NCBI RefSeq assembly: GCF_018119395.1
Contig: NZ_JAGPWD010000038.1
Coordinates: 1-55,637, forward strand
DNA: 55,637 nucleotides
Direction of reading: 5' to 3'
From: Massilia sp. ZL223
GTDB lineage: Bacteria; Pseudomonadota; Gammaproteobacteria; Burkholderiales; Burkholderiaceae_D
The position numbers and the translations under genes were made by a program. Shown piece by piece: positions 20,777-28,596 of the stretch. A model generated the notes under the pieces. It searched no databases and was not told the DNA's origin. It saw nothing but the letters and a program-made list of their open reading frames with translations. Each line of letters starts with the position of its first letter. Position 1 is the stretch's first letter.

Positions 20777-23700
20777 CTAGGCCTTCCCGAAGCCGCCGCC
20801 GCCGGGCGTCTCGATCACGAACAGGTCGCCCACGCCCATATCGGTCTTGCCGATGTGGCCCAAGACCTCGGCCCTGCCATCGGCCCGGATCACGGTGTTG
20901 CGGCCGCGCTCGCCCGGCTCTCCGCCCGCCATCCCGAAGGGCGCGTAGATGCGGTTGTTCGACAGGATCGCCGCAGTCATCGGCTCCAGGAAACGGAGCT
21001 TCCTCACGCCGCCGTTGCCGCCATGCCAGCGCCCCGCCCCGCCCGAAGCCTGGCGGATCTCGTAGCTCTCCAGCCGTACGGGGAAGCGGAACTCCAGGAT
21101 TTCCGGATCGGTCAGGCGCGAGTTGGTCATGTTGGTCTGCACCACATCCGTGCCGTCGAAGCCCTCGCCCGCGCCCGAACCACCTGAAATGGTCTCGTAG
21201 TACTGGTAACGCGCATTCCCGAAGGTGAAGTTGTTCATGGTCCCCTGGGCCGCCGCCATCACGCCGAGGGCGCCGTAGAGCGCATTCGTGATGCAAGTTG
21301 AGGTTTCCACATTGCCCGACACCACCGACGCCGGATAATGCGGGTTCAGCATGGAGCCAGGCGGAATGATGACCTTCAGGGGTTTCAGGCAACCCGCATT
21401 CAGCGGAATCTCGTCGTCCACCAAGGTGCGGAATACGTACAGCACGGCCGCCATGCACACCGCCGAGGGCGCGTTGAAGTTGTTCGGCAGCTGGCCCGAG
21501 GTACCGGTGAAGTCGATTTCCGCGCTGCGCGCCGCCTGGTCGACGCGGATCGCCACCTCGATGCGCGCGCCGTTGTCCAGTTCATTCACGAAGTGGCCAT
21601 CCTTGAGCGCCGAGATCACACGCCGCACCGCTTCCTCGGCGTTGTCCTGCACGTGGCCCATGTAGGCGCGCACCACGTCCAGCCCGAAGTGCGCGACCAT
21701 CTTGCGCAGTTCCTCGACGCCCTTCTGGTTGGCGGCGACCTGGGCGCGCAGGTCGGCCATGTTCTGGTCGGGATTGCGCGCCGGGTAGCGCGCGCCGAGC
21801 AGCAGCGCGCGCGCTTCTTCTTCGCGCAGCACGCCGTCCGTCCCGTCGACCAGCTTGAAGTTGTTGATCAGGACGCCCTCCTGCTCGATGTGGCTCGAGT
21901 CCGGCGGCATCGAGCCGGGTGTGGTGCCGCCGATGTCGGCGTGGTGGCCGCGCGAGCCGACGTAGAACAGGATCTCCTGCCCCGCCTCGTCGAACACCGG
22001 CGAGATCACGGTGACGTCCGGCAGGTGGGTGCCGCCGTTGTAGGGGTCGTTCAGCACATAGACGTCGCCCGACTTCATGCGTCCCGCGTTCTCGCGCATG
22101 ACGGTCTTGATGCTCTCGCCCATCGAGCCCAGGTGCACCGGCATGTGGGGCGCATTGGCCACCAGGTTGCCGTCATGGTCGAAGATCGCGCAGCTGAAAT
22201 CGAGGCGTTCCTTGATGTTGACCGAGTAGGCCGTGTTCTGCAGGCGCAGGCCCATCTGCTCGGCGATCGACATGAACAGGTTGTTGAAGATTTCCAGCAT
22301 CACCGGATCGGCCGTGGTGCCGATCGCGCGGCGCTCGGGCAGCGCTTCGACGCGGGCCAGCACCAGGTGGTTGTAGGGCGTCACCCGCGCCTGCCAGCCC
22401 GGCTCCACGATGGTGGTGGCGTTGTCCTCGGCGATGATGGCCGGGCCGCGCACCGTGTGTCCCGGCGCCAGCGCGCGGCGCGTATACACGCCGGTATCGC
22501 GCCAGATGCCGCCGCTGAACATGGGGACCGTCTCGGCCGGCCGCGGTGCGCCCGCCTGCGCCTGCGTGCTCGCCTGCTGTTCCGGCGGCGCATCCGAGCG
22601 GCCGATCGCTTCGACCGATACGGCTTCCACGACGAGCGCGCGCGAAGGCATCAGGAAAGAATAGCGGCGCTTGTAGGCCTGTTCGAACTGCGCCTGCATC
22701 GCCGCCATGCCGCCGTGCAAGACCACCAGCGCCGAGTCGGTGCCTTCGTAGCGCAGGTGGACGCGCTCGACCAGCGCGATACGCTCCGGCGCCACGCCCT
22801 GGGCCAGCAGCTGGCCGCGCGCCTGTTCGCCCAGCGCGGCCAGGCGGGATGCGAGGCCGGACAGCGCCGGTTCGCCCAGGCGCTCCTCGACAGCCTGCTC
22901 GCGCATCGCGGTCTGGTCGGCCAGGCCCATGCCGTAGGCCGACAGCACGCCGGCCAGCGAATGGATGAAGACCGTCTTCATGCCCAGCGCATCGGCCACC
23001 AGGCAGGCATGCTGGCCGCCGGCGCCGCCGAAGCTGGTCAGCGCGTATTCGGTAACGTCGTGGCCGCGCTGCACCGAGATCTGCTTGATCGCGTTGGCCA
23101 TGTTGCCGACGGCGATCTGGATGAAGCCTTCGGCCACGCTTTCCGGGCTCGGACGCTCGCCGGTGGCCTGGAAGATCTCCTCGGCCATGGCGCTGAAGCG
23201 CGCCTCGACGGCCTCGGCATCGAGGGGCTCGTCGCCGCCCGGCCCGAACAGGTGCGGGAAGTACTGCGGCCGGATCTTTCCGAGCATGACGTTGCAGTCG
23301 GTGACCGCCAGCGGACCGTCGCGCCGGTAGCTGGCCGGGCCCGGATGGGCGCCCGCGCTGTCCGGCCCCACGCGGTAGCGGCTTCCGTCGAAATGCAGGA
23401 TCGAGCCGCCGCCGGCCGCCACCGTATGGATACTCATCATCGGGGCGCGCATGCGCACGCCCGCGACCTGGGTCTCGAACACCCGCTCGAACTCGCCCGA
23501 GAAATGCGACACGTCGGTCGAAGTCCCGCCCATGTCGAAGCCGATGATGCGCTCGAAGCCGGCCAGCTGGCTGGCGCGCACCATGCCGACGATGCCGCCC
23601 GCCGGTCCGGACAGGATGCTGTCCTTGCCCTGGAAGGCGCGCGCATCGGTCAGGCCGCCGTTGGACTGCATGAACTGCAGGTTCACGCCTGGCAGCTCGC

Positions 23701-24376
23701 CGGCGACCTGGTCGACGTAGCGGCGCAGGATCGGCGACAGGTAGGCGTCGACCACCGTGGTGTCGCCGCGCGCGACCAGTTTCATCATGGGGCTGACTTC
23801 GTGCGAGACCGAGACCTGGGTAAAGCCGATCTCGCGCGCCATGCGCGCGACCAGCGCTTCGTGCCGCGTGTGGCGATAGCCATGCATGAAGACGATGGCG
23901 ATCGAGCGCAGGCCCTGATCGTAGGCCTGCTGGAGGGCGGCGCGGGACTTCTCCTGGTCGAGCGCCTGCACCACGTCGCCGTGGGCGCCGATGCGCTCGT
24001 CGATCTCGATCACTTCCGCATACAGCAGTTCCGGCAGCACGATATGGCGGTCGAACAGGCGGGGACGGTTCTGGTAGGCGATGCGCAGCGCATCGCGAAA
24101 GCCCCGCGTGATCGCCAGCACCGTGCGCTCGCCCTTGCGTTCCAGCAGCGCGTTGGTCGCGACGGTGGTGCCCATCTTGACCGCCTCGATGCGCTCGACC
24201 GGCACCGGCGCGCCGGCCTGCACGCCCAGCAGGTGGCGGATGCCGGCCACGGCGGCGTCGCGGTATTGTTCGGGATTCTCGGAAAGCAGCTTGTGCGTGA
24301 GGAGCTGGCCGTCGGGCTTGCGCGCCACGATGTCGGTGAAGGTGCCGCCACGATCGATCCAGAACTGCCAATCCAT
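20777..24376 (-). CDS. 5-oxoprolinase / hydantoinase (HyuA-HyuB fusion)
   Basis: A 1199-residue fusion of the two hydantoinase/oxoprolinase halves, the arrangement of ATP-dependent 5-oxoprolinase, which opens 5-oxo-L-proline to glutamate. The HyuA-type half starts with DRGGTFTDIVARKPDG and contains GFDMGGTSTDVSHFSG and the glycine-rich SFGGAGGQHACLVADALG. The HyuB-type half (from about residue 690) has GSMGESIKTVM, NDPYNGGTHLPDVTVISPVF and SRGHHADIGGTTPGSMPP. The near C-terminal GGGGFGKA is typical. Its 5' end faces nnr with about 107 bases between. Substrate could be a hydantoin rather than oxoproline; the fused length favours oxoprolinase. Confidence 0.9.
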   Translation of the reverse strand: MDWQFWIDRGGTFTDIVARKPDGQLLTHKLLSENPEQYRDAAVAGIRHLLGVQAGAPVPVERIEAVKMGTTVATNALLERKGERTVLAITRGFRDALRIAYQNRPRLFDRHIVLPELLYAEVIEIDERIGAHGDVVQALDQEKSRAALQQAYDQGLRSIAIVFMHGYRHTRHEALVARMAREIGFTQVSVSHEVSPMMKLVARGDTTVVDAYLSPILRRYVDQVAGELPGVNLQFMQSNGGLTDARAFQGKDSILSGPAGGIVGMVRASQLAGFERIIGFDMGGTSTDVSHFSGEFERVFETQVAGVRMRAPMMSIHTVAAGGGSILHFDGSRYRVGPDSAGAHPGPASYRRDGPLAVTDCNVMLGKIRPQYFPHLFGPGGDEPLDAEAVEARFSAMAEEIFQATGERPSPESVAEGFIQIAVGNMANAIKQISVQRGHDVTEYALTSFGGAGGQHACLVADALGMKTVFIHSLAGVLSAYGMGLADQTAMREQAVEERLGEPALSGLASRLAALGEQARGQLLAQGVAPERIALVERVHLRYEGTDSALVVLHGGMAAMQAQFEQAYKRRYSFLMPSRALVVEAVSVEAIGRSDAPPEQQASTQAQAGAPRPAETVPMFSGGIWRDTGVYTRRALAPGHTVRGPAIIAEDNATTIVEPGWQARVTPYNHLVLARVEALPERRAIGTTADPVMLEIFNNLFMSIAEQMGLRLQNTAYSVNIKERLDFSCAIFDHDGNLVANAPHMPVHLGSMGESIKTVMRENAGRMKSGDVYVLNDPYNGGTHLPDVTVISPVFDEAGQEILFYVGSRGHHADIGGTTPGSMPPDSSHIEQEGVLINNFKLVDGTDGVLREEEARALLLGARYPARNPDQNMADLRAQVAANQKGVEELRKMVAHFGLDVVRAYMGHVQDNAEEAVRRVISALKDGHFVNELDNGARIEVAIRVDQAARSAEIDFTGTSGQLPNNFNAPSAVCMAAVLYVFRTLVDDEIPLNAGCLKPLKVIIPPGSMLNPHYPASVVSGNVETSTCITNALYGALGVMAAAQGTMNNFTFGNARYQYYETISGGSGAGEGFDGTDVVQTNMTNSRLTDPEILEFRFPVRLESYEIRQASGGAGRWHGGNGGVRKLRFLEPMTAAILSNNRIYAPFGMAGGEPGERGRNTVIRADGRAEVLGHIGKTDMGVGDLFVIETPGGGGFGKA

Positions 24377-24483
24377 GAGTGTCTCCGCTAAGCTTGTCGA
24401 ATCGCCTATTGTAGTCCCACGGCGCGCCGGTTTTGGCGAAAATGCACGACAATGGCCGTCGTCTCAACAGGATGAGTCATCGT

Positions 24484-25971
24484 ATGGAAAACTGTCTGTA
24501 CACGGTCGCGCAGCTGCGCGCCATCGAACAAGCCGCCTATGCGGAGCTGGCGCCGGGCACCCTGATGCGGCGCGCCGGCAAGGCGGCCGCGGACTATGCG
24601 CTCGAACTGCTGGGCGAGGACCGCAGCCAGCCCGTGCTCATCCTCGCCGGCCCCGGCAACAATGGCGGCGATGCGCTCGAGATGGCGGCCAACCTGGCCG
24701 AGGCCGGGGTCGACGCGACCGTGCTGCATCTGCCGGGCAGCGCCGAAGCTTCCAGCGAGACGGCCGCCGCCTACGAGCGCGCCCGCTCGGGCACGGTCGG
24801 CTGGATCGACATGCTGCCGCCCGGCGCGCAGTGGGGTCTCGTGGTCGACGGCCTGTTCGGCATCGGCCTGTCGCGGCCGATCGAAGAGCCTTATCGCGAA
24901 CTGGTCACCGGGCTGGACGAGCTGCGCTGCCCGATCCTGGCGCTGGACGTGCCGAGCGGCCTGGATGCCGACAGCGGCGCGGTGGTCGGCGGCCAGGATG
25001 GCGTCGCGGTGCACGCCACCCACACCCTCACCTTCCTCGGCGACAAACCGGGACTGCATACGGCCGATGGACGCGACCATGCCGGGGAAGTCCGCGTGGA
25101 CATGCTGGGCGTGGAGGCGGCCAAGCTGCCCCTGGCCGGCGCACGGCTGAGCGGTATCGGCGTCTTCGCCCGCCATCTTGCGGCGCGGCGCCACAACACC
25201 CACAAGGGCAGCTTCGGCGACGTCGCCATCGTCGGCGGCGCCCACGGCATGGCCGGCGCACCGGTGCTTGCGGCGCGCGGCGCGCTGTATGCGGGCGCCG
25301 GGCGCGTCTACGTCGCGGCCCTCGACAAGCCGCCCGGCTACGACAGCTTGCAAGCGGAGATCATGTTCCGCCTGGCGGACGACTTCGAGTTCGACAAGCG
25401 CACGCTGGTCATCGGCCCCGGCATGGGCGGCTCGGCGAACGCGATGCGCCTGCTGGCCAAGGCGCTGGACAGCGACAGCCCGCTGGTGATCGATGCCGAC
25501 GCCCTCAACCTGATCGGCGCCAGCCCCGACCTGCAATCGCGCCTGGCGCAGCGGTCCGCGCCGGCGGTGCTGACGCCGCATCCGCTGGAAGGCGCGCGCC
25601 TGCTCGGCATGACCACCGGCGTGGTGCAGGCCGACCGCCTGGAATCGGCACGGGAGATGGCCTTGCGCATGAACGCCACCGTGATCCTGAAGGGTTCGGG
25701 CTCAGTGATCGCGCGGCCGGATGGCGAGGTGCTGGTCAACCCGACCGGCAATGCCGGGCTGGCGACCGCCGGCAGCGGCGATGTGCTGGCGGGGATCTGC
25801 GGCGCGCTGCTGGCCCAGGGCTGGCCGGGCTGGGAGGCGGCAGCGGCCGCGGCCTGGATCCACGGCGCGGCGGCCGACCTGCTGGTAAAGGAAGGCGTGG
25901 GACCGATCGGAATGACGGCGGGCGAACTGCCGGCGGCAGCCCGCAAGCTGCTCAACAGCCTGGCGCGTTAG
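24484..25971 (+). CDS. nnr: Bifunctional NAD(P)H-hydrate repair enzyme
   Basis: Repairs damaged NAD(P)H hydrates: the N-terminal YjeF-type domain epimerises R and S forms and the C-terminal domain dehydrates the S form using ADP. Seen are ILAGPGNNGGDALEMA (about 40-55) for the epimerase and GSFGDVAIVGGAHGMAGAPV plus NPTGNAGLATAGSGDVLAG for the dehydratase; length is about 495 residues, normal for the fusion. The start is taken at MENCLYTVAQL because the family begins there; ATG at 24472 and TTG at 24433 are alternatives. Its stop codon overlaps the stop of the convergent ABC ATPase gene (TTAG read both ways). Confidence 0.95.
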   Translation: MENCLYTVAQLRAIEQAAYAELAPGTLMRRAGKAAADYALELLGEDRSQPVLILAGPGNNGGDALEMAANLAEAGVDATVLHLPGSAEASSETAAAYERARSGTVGWIDMLPPGAQWGLVVDGLFGIGLSRPIEEPYRELVTGLDELRCPILALDVPSGLDADSGAVVGGQDGVAVHATHTLTFLGDKPGLHTADGRDHAGEVRVDMLGVEAAKLPLAGARLSGIGVFARHLAARRHNTHKGSFGDVAIVGGAHGMAGAPVLAARGALYAGAGRVYVAALDKPPGYDSLQAEIMFRLADDFEFDKRTLVIGPGMGGSANAMRLLAKALDSDSPLVIDADALNLIGASPDLQSRLAQRSAPAVLTPHPLEGARLLGMTTGVVQADRLESAREMALRMNATVILKGSGSVIARPDGEVLVNPTGNAGLATAGSGDVLAGICGALLAQGWPGWEAAAAAAWIHGAAADLLVKEGVGPIGMTAGELPAAARKLLNSLAR

Positions 25972-26657
25972 GAAAGCAGGCGGCCGCCGGCGATGGTGAG
26001 GGTGCGCCCGCAGCGGGCGGCCATGGCCGGGTCGTGCGTCACCAGCACCAGGGTCGAGCCGCGCTCGCGGTTGAGTTCGAACATCAGCTGGATCACGGAT
26101 TCGCCGGTGGCGGCATCCAGGCTGCCGGTGGGCTCGTCGGCGAACAGCAGCGGCGGCTGGGTGACGAAGGCGCGCGCCAGGGCGACGCGCTGCTGCTCGC
26201 CGCCCGACAGGTACTTGGGATAGTGCTTCAGGCGGCTCGACAGGCCGACGCGGCCGAGCATCTCAGCCGCCTTTTCACGCGCGGCCGTATCGCCGCGTAA
26301 TTCGAGTGGCAACATGACGTTTTCCAGCGCATTCAGGTGGCCCAGCAGCTGGAAAGACTGGAACACAAACCCCAGCTTGGCCTTGCGGAATGCCGCGCGG
26401 CCGTCCTCGTCGAGGGCGAAGATATCGGTGCCGTCCAGCTCTACCGTTCCCGAGGAAGGGGTATCGAGACCCGCCAGCAGGCCGAGGAGGGTCGACTTGC
26501 CGGAGCCGGAAGCGCCGACCAAGGCGAGCGTTTCGGCGGGTTGCACGGTAAAATCAATGTTTTGCAGGATGGTGAGCTCGCCGCTCGCGTCGGCCACCTT
26601 CTTCGACAGGCCGCTGACCCGGATCGCGGGTTTGCTCGCTGCTTCATCGGTGACCAT
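25968..26657 (-). CDS. ABC transporter ATP-binding protein (YbbA/LolD type)
   Basis: An ABC ATPase of about 229 residues in the macrolide/lipoprotein-exporter subfamily. It has Walker A GASGSGKST, signature LSGGEQQRVALARA, Walker B LLFADEPTGSLD and the H-loop VTHD. It lies divergent to tesA exactly as ybbA does in E. coli, but the usual permease partner (YbbP) does not follow: the next gene is nnr on the opposite strand, sharing the stop region. It may pair with a permease elsewhere. Start at 26657 is preferred on family length; an ATG at 26687 would overlap the tesA start codon. Neither has a good ribosome site. Confidence 0.9.
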   Translation of the reverse strand: MVTDEAASKPAIRVSGLSKKVADASGELTILQNIDFTVQPAETLALVGASGSGKSTLLGLLAGLDTPSSGTVELDGTDIFALDEDGRAAFRKAKLGFVFQSFQLLGHLNALENVMLPLELRGDTAAREKAAEMLGRVGLSSRLKHYPKYLSGGEQQRVALARAFVTQPPLLFADEPTGSLDAATGESVIQLMFELNRERGSTLVLVTHDPAMAARCGRTLTIAGGRLLS

Positions 26658-26685
26658 ATTTTTCACAGCTTCGGGATTATCACGC

Positions 26686-27315
26686 ATGCTTGCTTTTCTT
26701 AAGAAATGGGCAGTCTTCCTGCTGGTAACGCTGGCCGCGTCGGCGAGCGCCTATTCTGCACCAAAAACCGTGCTCGTGGTGGGTGACAGCCTGTCGGCCG
26801 AATACGGCATCGCGCGCGGGGCGGGCTGGGTCTCGCTGCTGGAGCAGAAGCTCAAGGCCGAGAAGGTCCAGGCCAGGGTCGTCAACGCCAGCATCAGCGG
26901 CGAGACCACCAGCGGCGGCCGGGCGCGCCTGCCCGCCCTGCTCGGCCAGCATCGTCCCGACATCGTCGTGATCGAACTGGGCGCCAACGATGGCCTGCGC
27001 GGCCTGCCGGTGACTTCCGCGGAAGCCAACCTGCGCGCCATGGTGGCCATGTCAAAGGACAAGAAGGCCGAAGTCCTCCTGGTCGGCATGCGCATGCCGC
27101 CGAACTACGGCCGCGCCTATACCGAAAAATTCTTCGACATGTTCAAGAAAGTGTCGACCGAGACCAAGTCGCCGCTGGTGCCCTTCATGCTGGAAGGCGT
27201 GGCCGACAAGCCGGCCCTGTTCCAGCAAGACCGCCTGCACCCGCTGGCCGACGCCCATCCGATCATCCTCTCCAACATCTGGCCGCAGTTCGCCTCGCTC
27301 ATCAAGAAACAATGA
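26686..27315 (+). CDS. tesA: Multifunctional acyl-CoA thioesterase I / arylesterase / lysophospholipase L1
   Basis: A 209-residue periplasmic SGNH hydrolase. The signal peptide (MLAFLKKWAVFLLVTLAASA, cleavage near SAYSA) is followed by the GDSL block VVGDSLSAEYGIARG with the nucleophile Ser, GANDGLRGLPV (block III) and DRLHPLADAHP with the catalytic Asp and His. It hydrolyses thioesters and esters, including acyl-CoA and lysophospholipids. The ATG at 26686 is chosen because it begins the signal peptide; the longer open frame upstream is antisense to the ABC gene. The stop overlaps mnmH by four bases (ATGA), so the two genes are translationally coupled. Confidence 0.95.
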   Translation: MLAFLKKWAVFLLVTLAASASAYSAPKTVLVVGDSLSAEYGIARGAGWVSLLEQKLKAEKVQARVVNASISGETTSGGRARLPALLGQHRPDIVVIELGANDGLRGLPVTSAEANLRAMVAMSKDKKAEVLLVGMRMPPNYGRAYTEKFFDMFKKVSTETKSPLVPFMLEGVADKPALFQQDRLHPLADAHPIILSNIWPQFASLIKKQ

Positions 27316-28367
27316 AATACCCTGCTGTCCTCGGCTTCGCCGACATCCTGCCCGAGCTCGACCAGTTCGACACCATCATCGACGCGCGCAGCGAGTCGGA
27401 ATATGCGCTCGATCACATTCCCGGCGCGATCAGCTGCCCGGTTCTGAACGACGAGGAGCGCGTGCGCGTCGGCACCCTGTACAAGCAGGTGGGCGCGTTC
27501 GAGGCCAAGAAAGTCGGCGCGCCGCTGGTGGCCGCGAACGTTGCGCGCCACATCGAGGCCCTGTTCGCCGACAAGCCGCGCGACTGGAAGCCGCTGGTCT
27601 ACTGCTGGCGCGGCGGCAACCGCAGCGGCGCGATGGCGCACATCCTGGCCAAGATCGGCTGGCCGGTGGTGCAGCTGGACGGCGGCTACAAGGCCTACCG
27701 CGCGCAGGTGGCGGCGGCCTTGTCGGAGCCGCCGGCGGTGGACTTCCGCGTGGTGTGCGGCACGACCGGCAGCGGCAAGAGCCGGCTGCTGGAAACGCTT
27801 GCGCGCGTGGGCGCCCAGGTACTGGACCTGGAACGCCTGGCCGCCCACCGCGGCTCGGTGCTGGGCCACCTGCCGGACGAACCGCAGCCGACCCAGAAGA
27901 TGTTCGAAAGCCAGATGTGGGACCAGCTGCGGCGCTTCGATTTGTCGAAGCCGGTATTCGTGGAATCGGAGAGCAAGAAGGTCGGCAACCTGCGGGTGCC
28001 GGACGCCGTGATGGAGCGCATGCGCGCCTCGCCCTGCATTTCGCTCCAGCTGTCGCGGCCGAACCGCGTGCGGCTGCTGATGGAGGATTACACCCACTTC
28101 TGCGCCGATCCCGCGGCGCTCAACGGGCAGCTGGAGCACCTGGTGCAGCTGCACGGGCGCGAGAAGATCGATGCCTGGCACGAGATGGCCAGCGGCGGGC
28201 GGATGGCGGAGCTGGTGGACCAGCTGCTGGTGGAGCATTACGATCCGGCGTATCTGCGTTCGATCGACCGGAATTTTGTGCAGTATCCGCAGGCGCGGGT
28301 GGTGGAGCTGAGCGATATTGCGCCGGGAGACTTCGAAGCCTTGGCAAAGGCGCTGCACGCGGCATAA
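27312..28367 (+). CDS. mnmH: tRNA 2-selenouridine(34) synthase
   Basis: MnmH (SelU/YbbB) replaces sulfur of 2-thiouridine at the tRNA wobble position by selenium, through a geranylated intermediate, using selenophosphate. The 351-residue protein has an N-terminal rhodanese domain with active-site YCWRGGNRSGAMA (about residues 96-108) and a C-terminal P-loop domain (CGTTGSGKSRLLE, about 153-165). It starts in the tesA stop codon. The selenophosphate synthase gene (selD) that supplies its substrate is not in this window. A BIME-like repeat begins 16 bases after its stop. Confidence 0.95.
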   Translation: MKYPAVLGFADILPELDQFDTIIDARSESEYALDHIPGAISCPVLNDEERVRVGTLYKQVGAFEAKKVGAPLVAANVARHIEALFADKPRDWKPLVYCWRGGNRSGAMAHILAKIGWPVVQLDGGYKAYRAQVAAALSEPPAVDFRVVCGTTGSGKSRLLETLARVGAQVLDLERLAAHRGSVLGHLPDEPQPTQKMFESQMWDQLRRFDLSKPVFVESESKKVGNLRVPDAVMERMRASPCISLQLSRPNRVRLLMEDYTHFCADPAALNGQLEHLVQLHGREKIDAWHEMASGGRMAELVDQLLVEHYDPAYLRSIDRNFVQYPQARVVELSDIAPGDFEALAKALHAA

Positions 28368-28382
28368 ACAAGTATTGTTAGC

Positions 28383-28494
28383 CCGTCGTTCCGGCGAAGG
28401 CCGGAACCTAAGTTTTACGCGCCGCCGTTAGCGTCCGAGTTTAGCCGTGCGGCACGCGAACAAACTTGGGTTCCGGCCTTCGCCGGAACGACGG
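28383..28494. repeat. BIME-like paired palindromic repeat, copy 3 (best preserved)
   Basis: Arms at 28383-28415 and 28462-28494 are 33-base inverted copies with a single mismatch, separated by a 46-base spacer. Each arm contains the inner hairpin CCGGCGAAGGCCGG. GTCG ends face outward and CTTGG ends inward. It sits between mnmH and the ppiD terminator in convergent intergenic DNA. Confidence 0.85.
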
Positions 28495-28549
28495 AATAGT
28501 GGCGCAGGTTTGAAATACGTCTCTCGTCATGCATACATTCAAAAGACAA

Positions 28550-28586
28550 AAAGCCCGGCCTGCTCACGCAGCCGGGCTTTTTTTCA
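28550..28586 (-). terminator. Intrinsic (bidirectional) terminator after ppiD
   Basis: Stem AGCCCGG / CCGGGCT extended by CTGC / GCAG, flanked by A5 and T7, so it can act for both the minus-strand ppiD and the plus-strand mnmH. It starts about 10 bases past the ppiD stop. Confidence 0.9.
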
Positions 28587-28596
28587 GCCGTGTTAC

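Noticed and set aside
21338..24391. A 1017-residue plus-strand ORF over the 5-oxoprolinase
   Set aside because: Antisense shadow; no motifs, and strongly biased to Ala, Arg, His and Asp.
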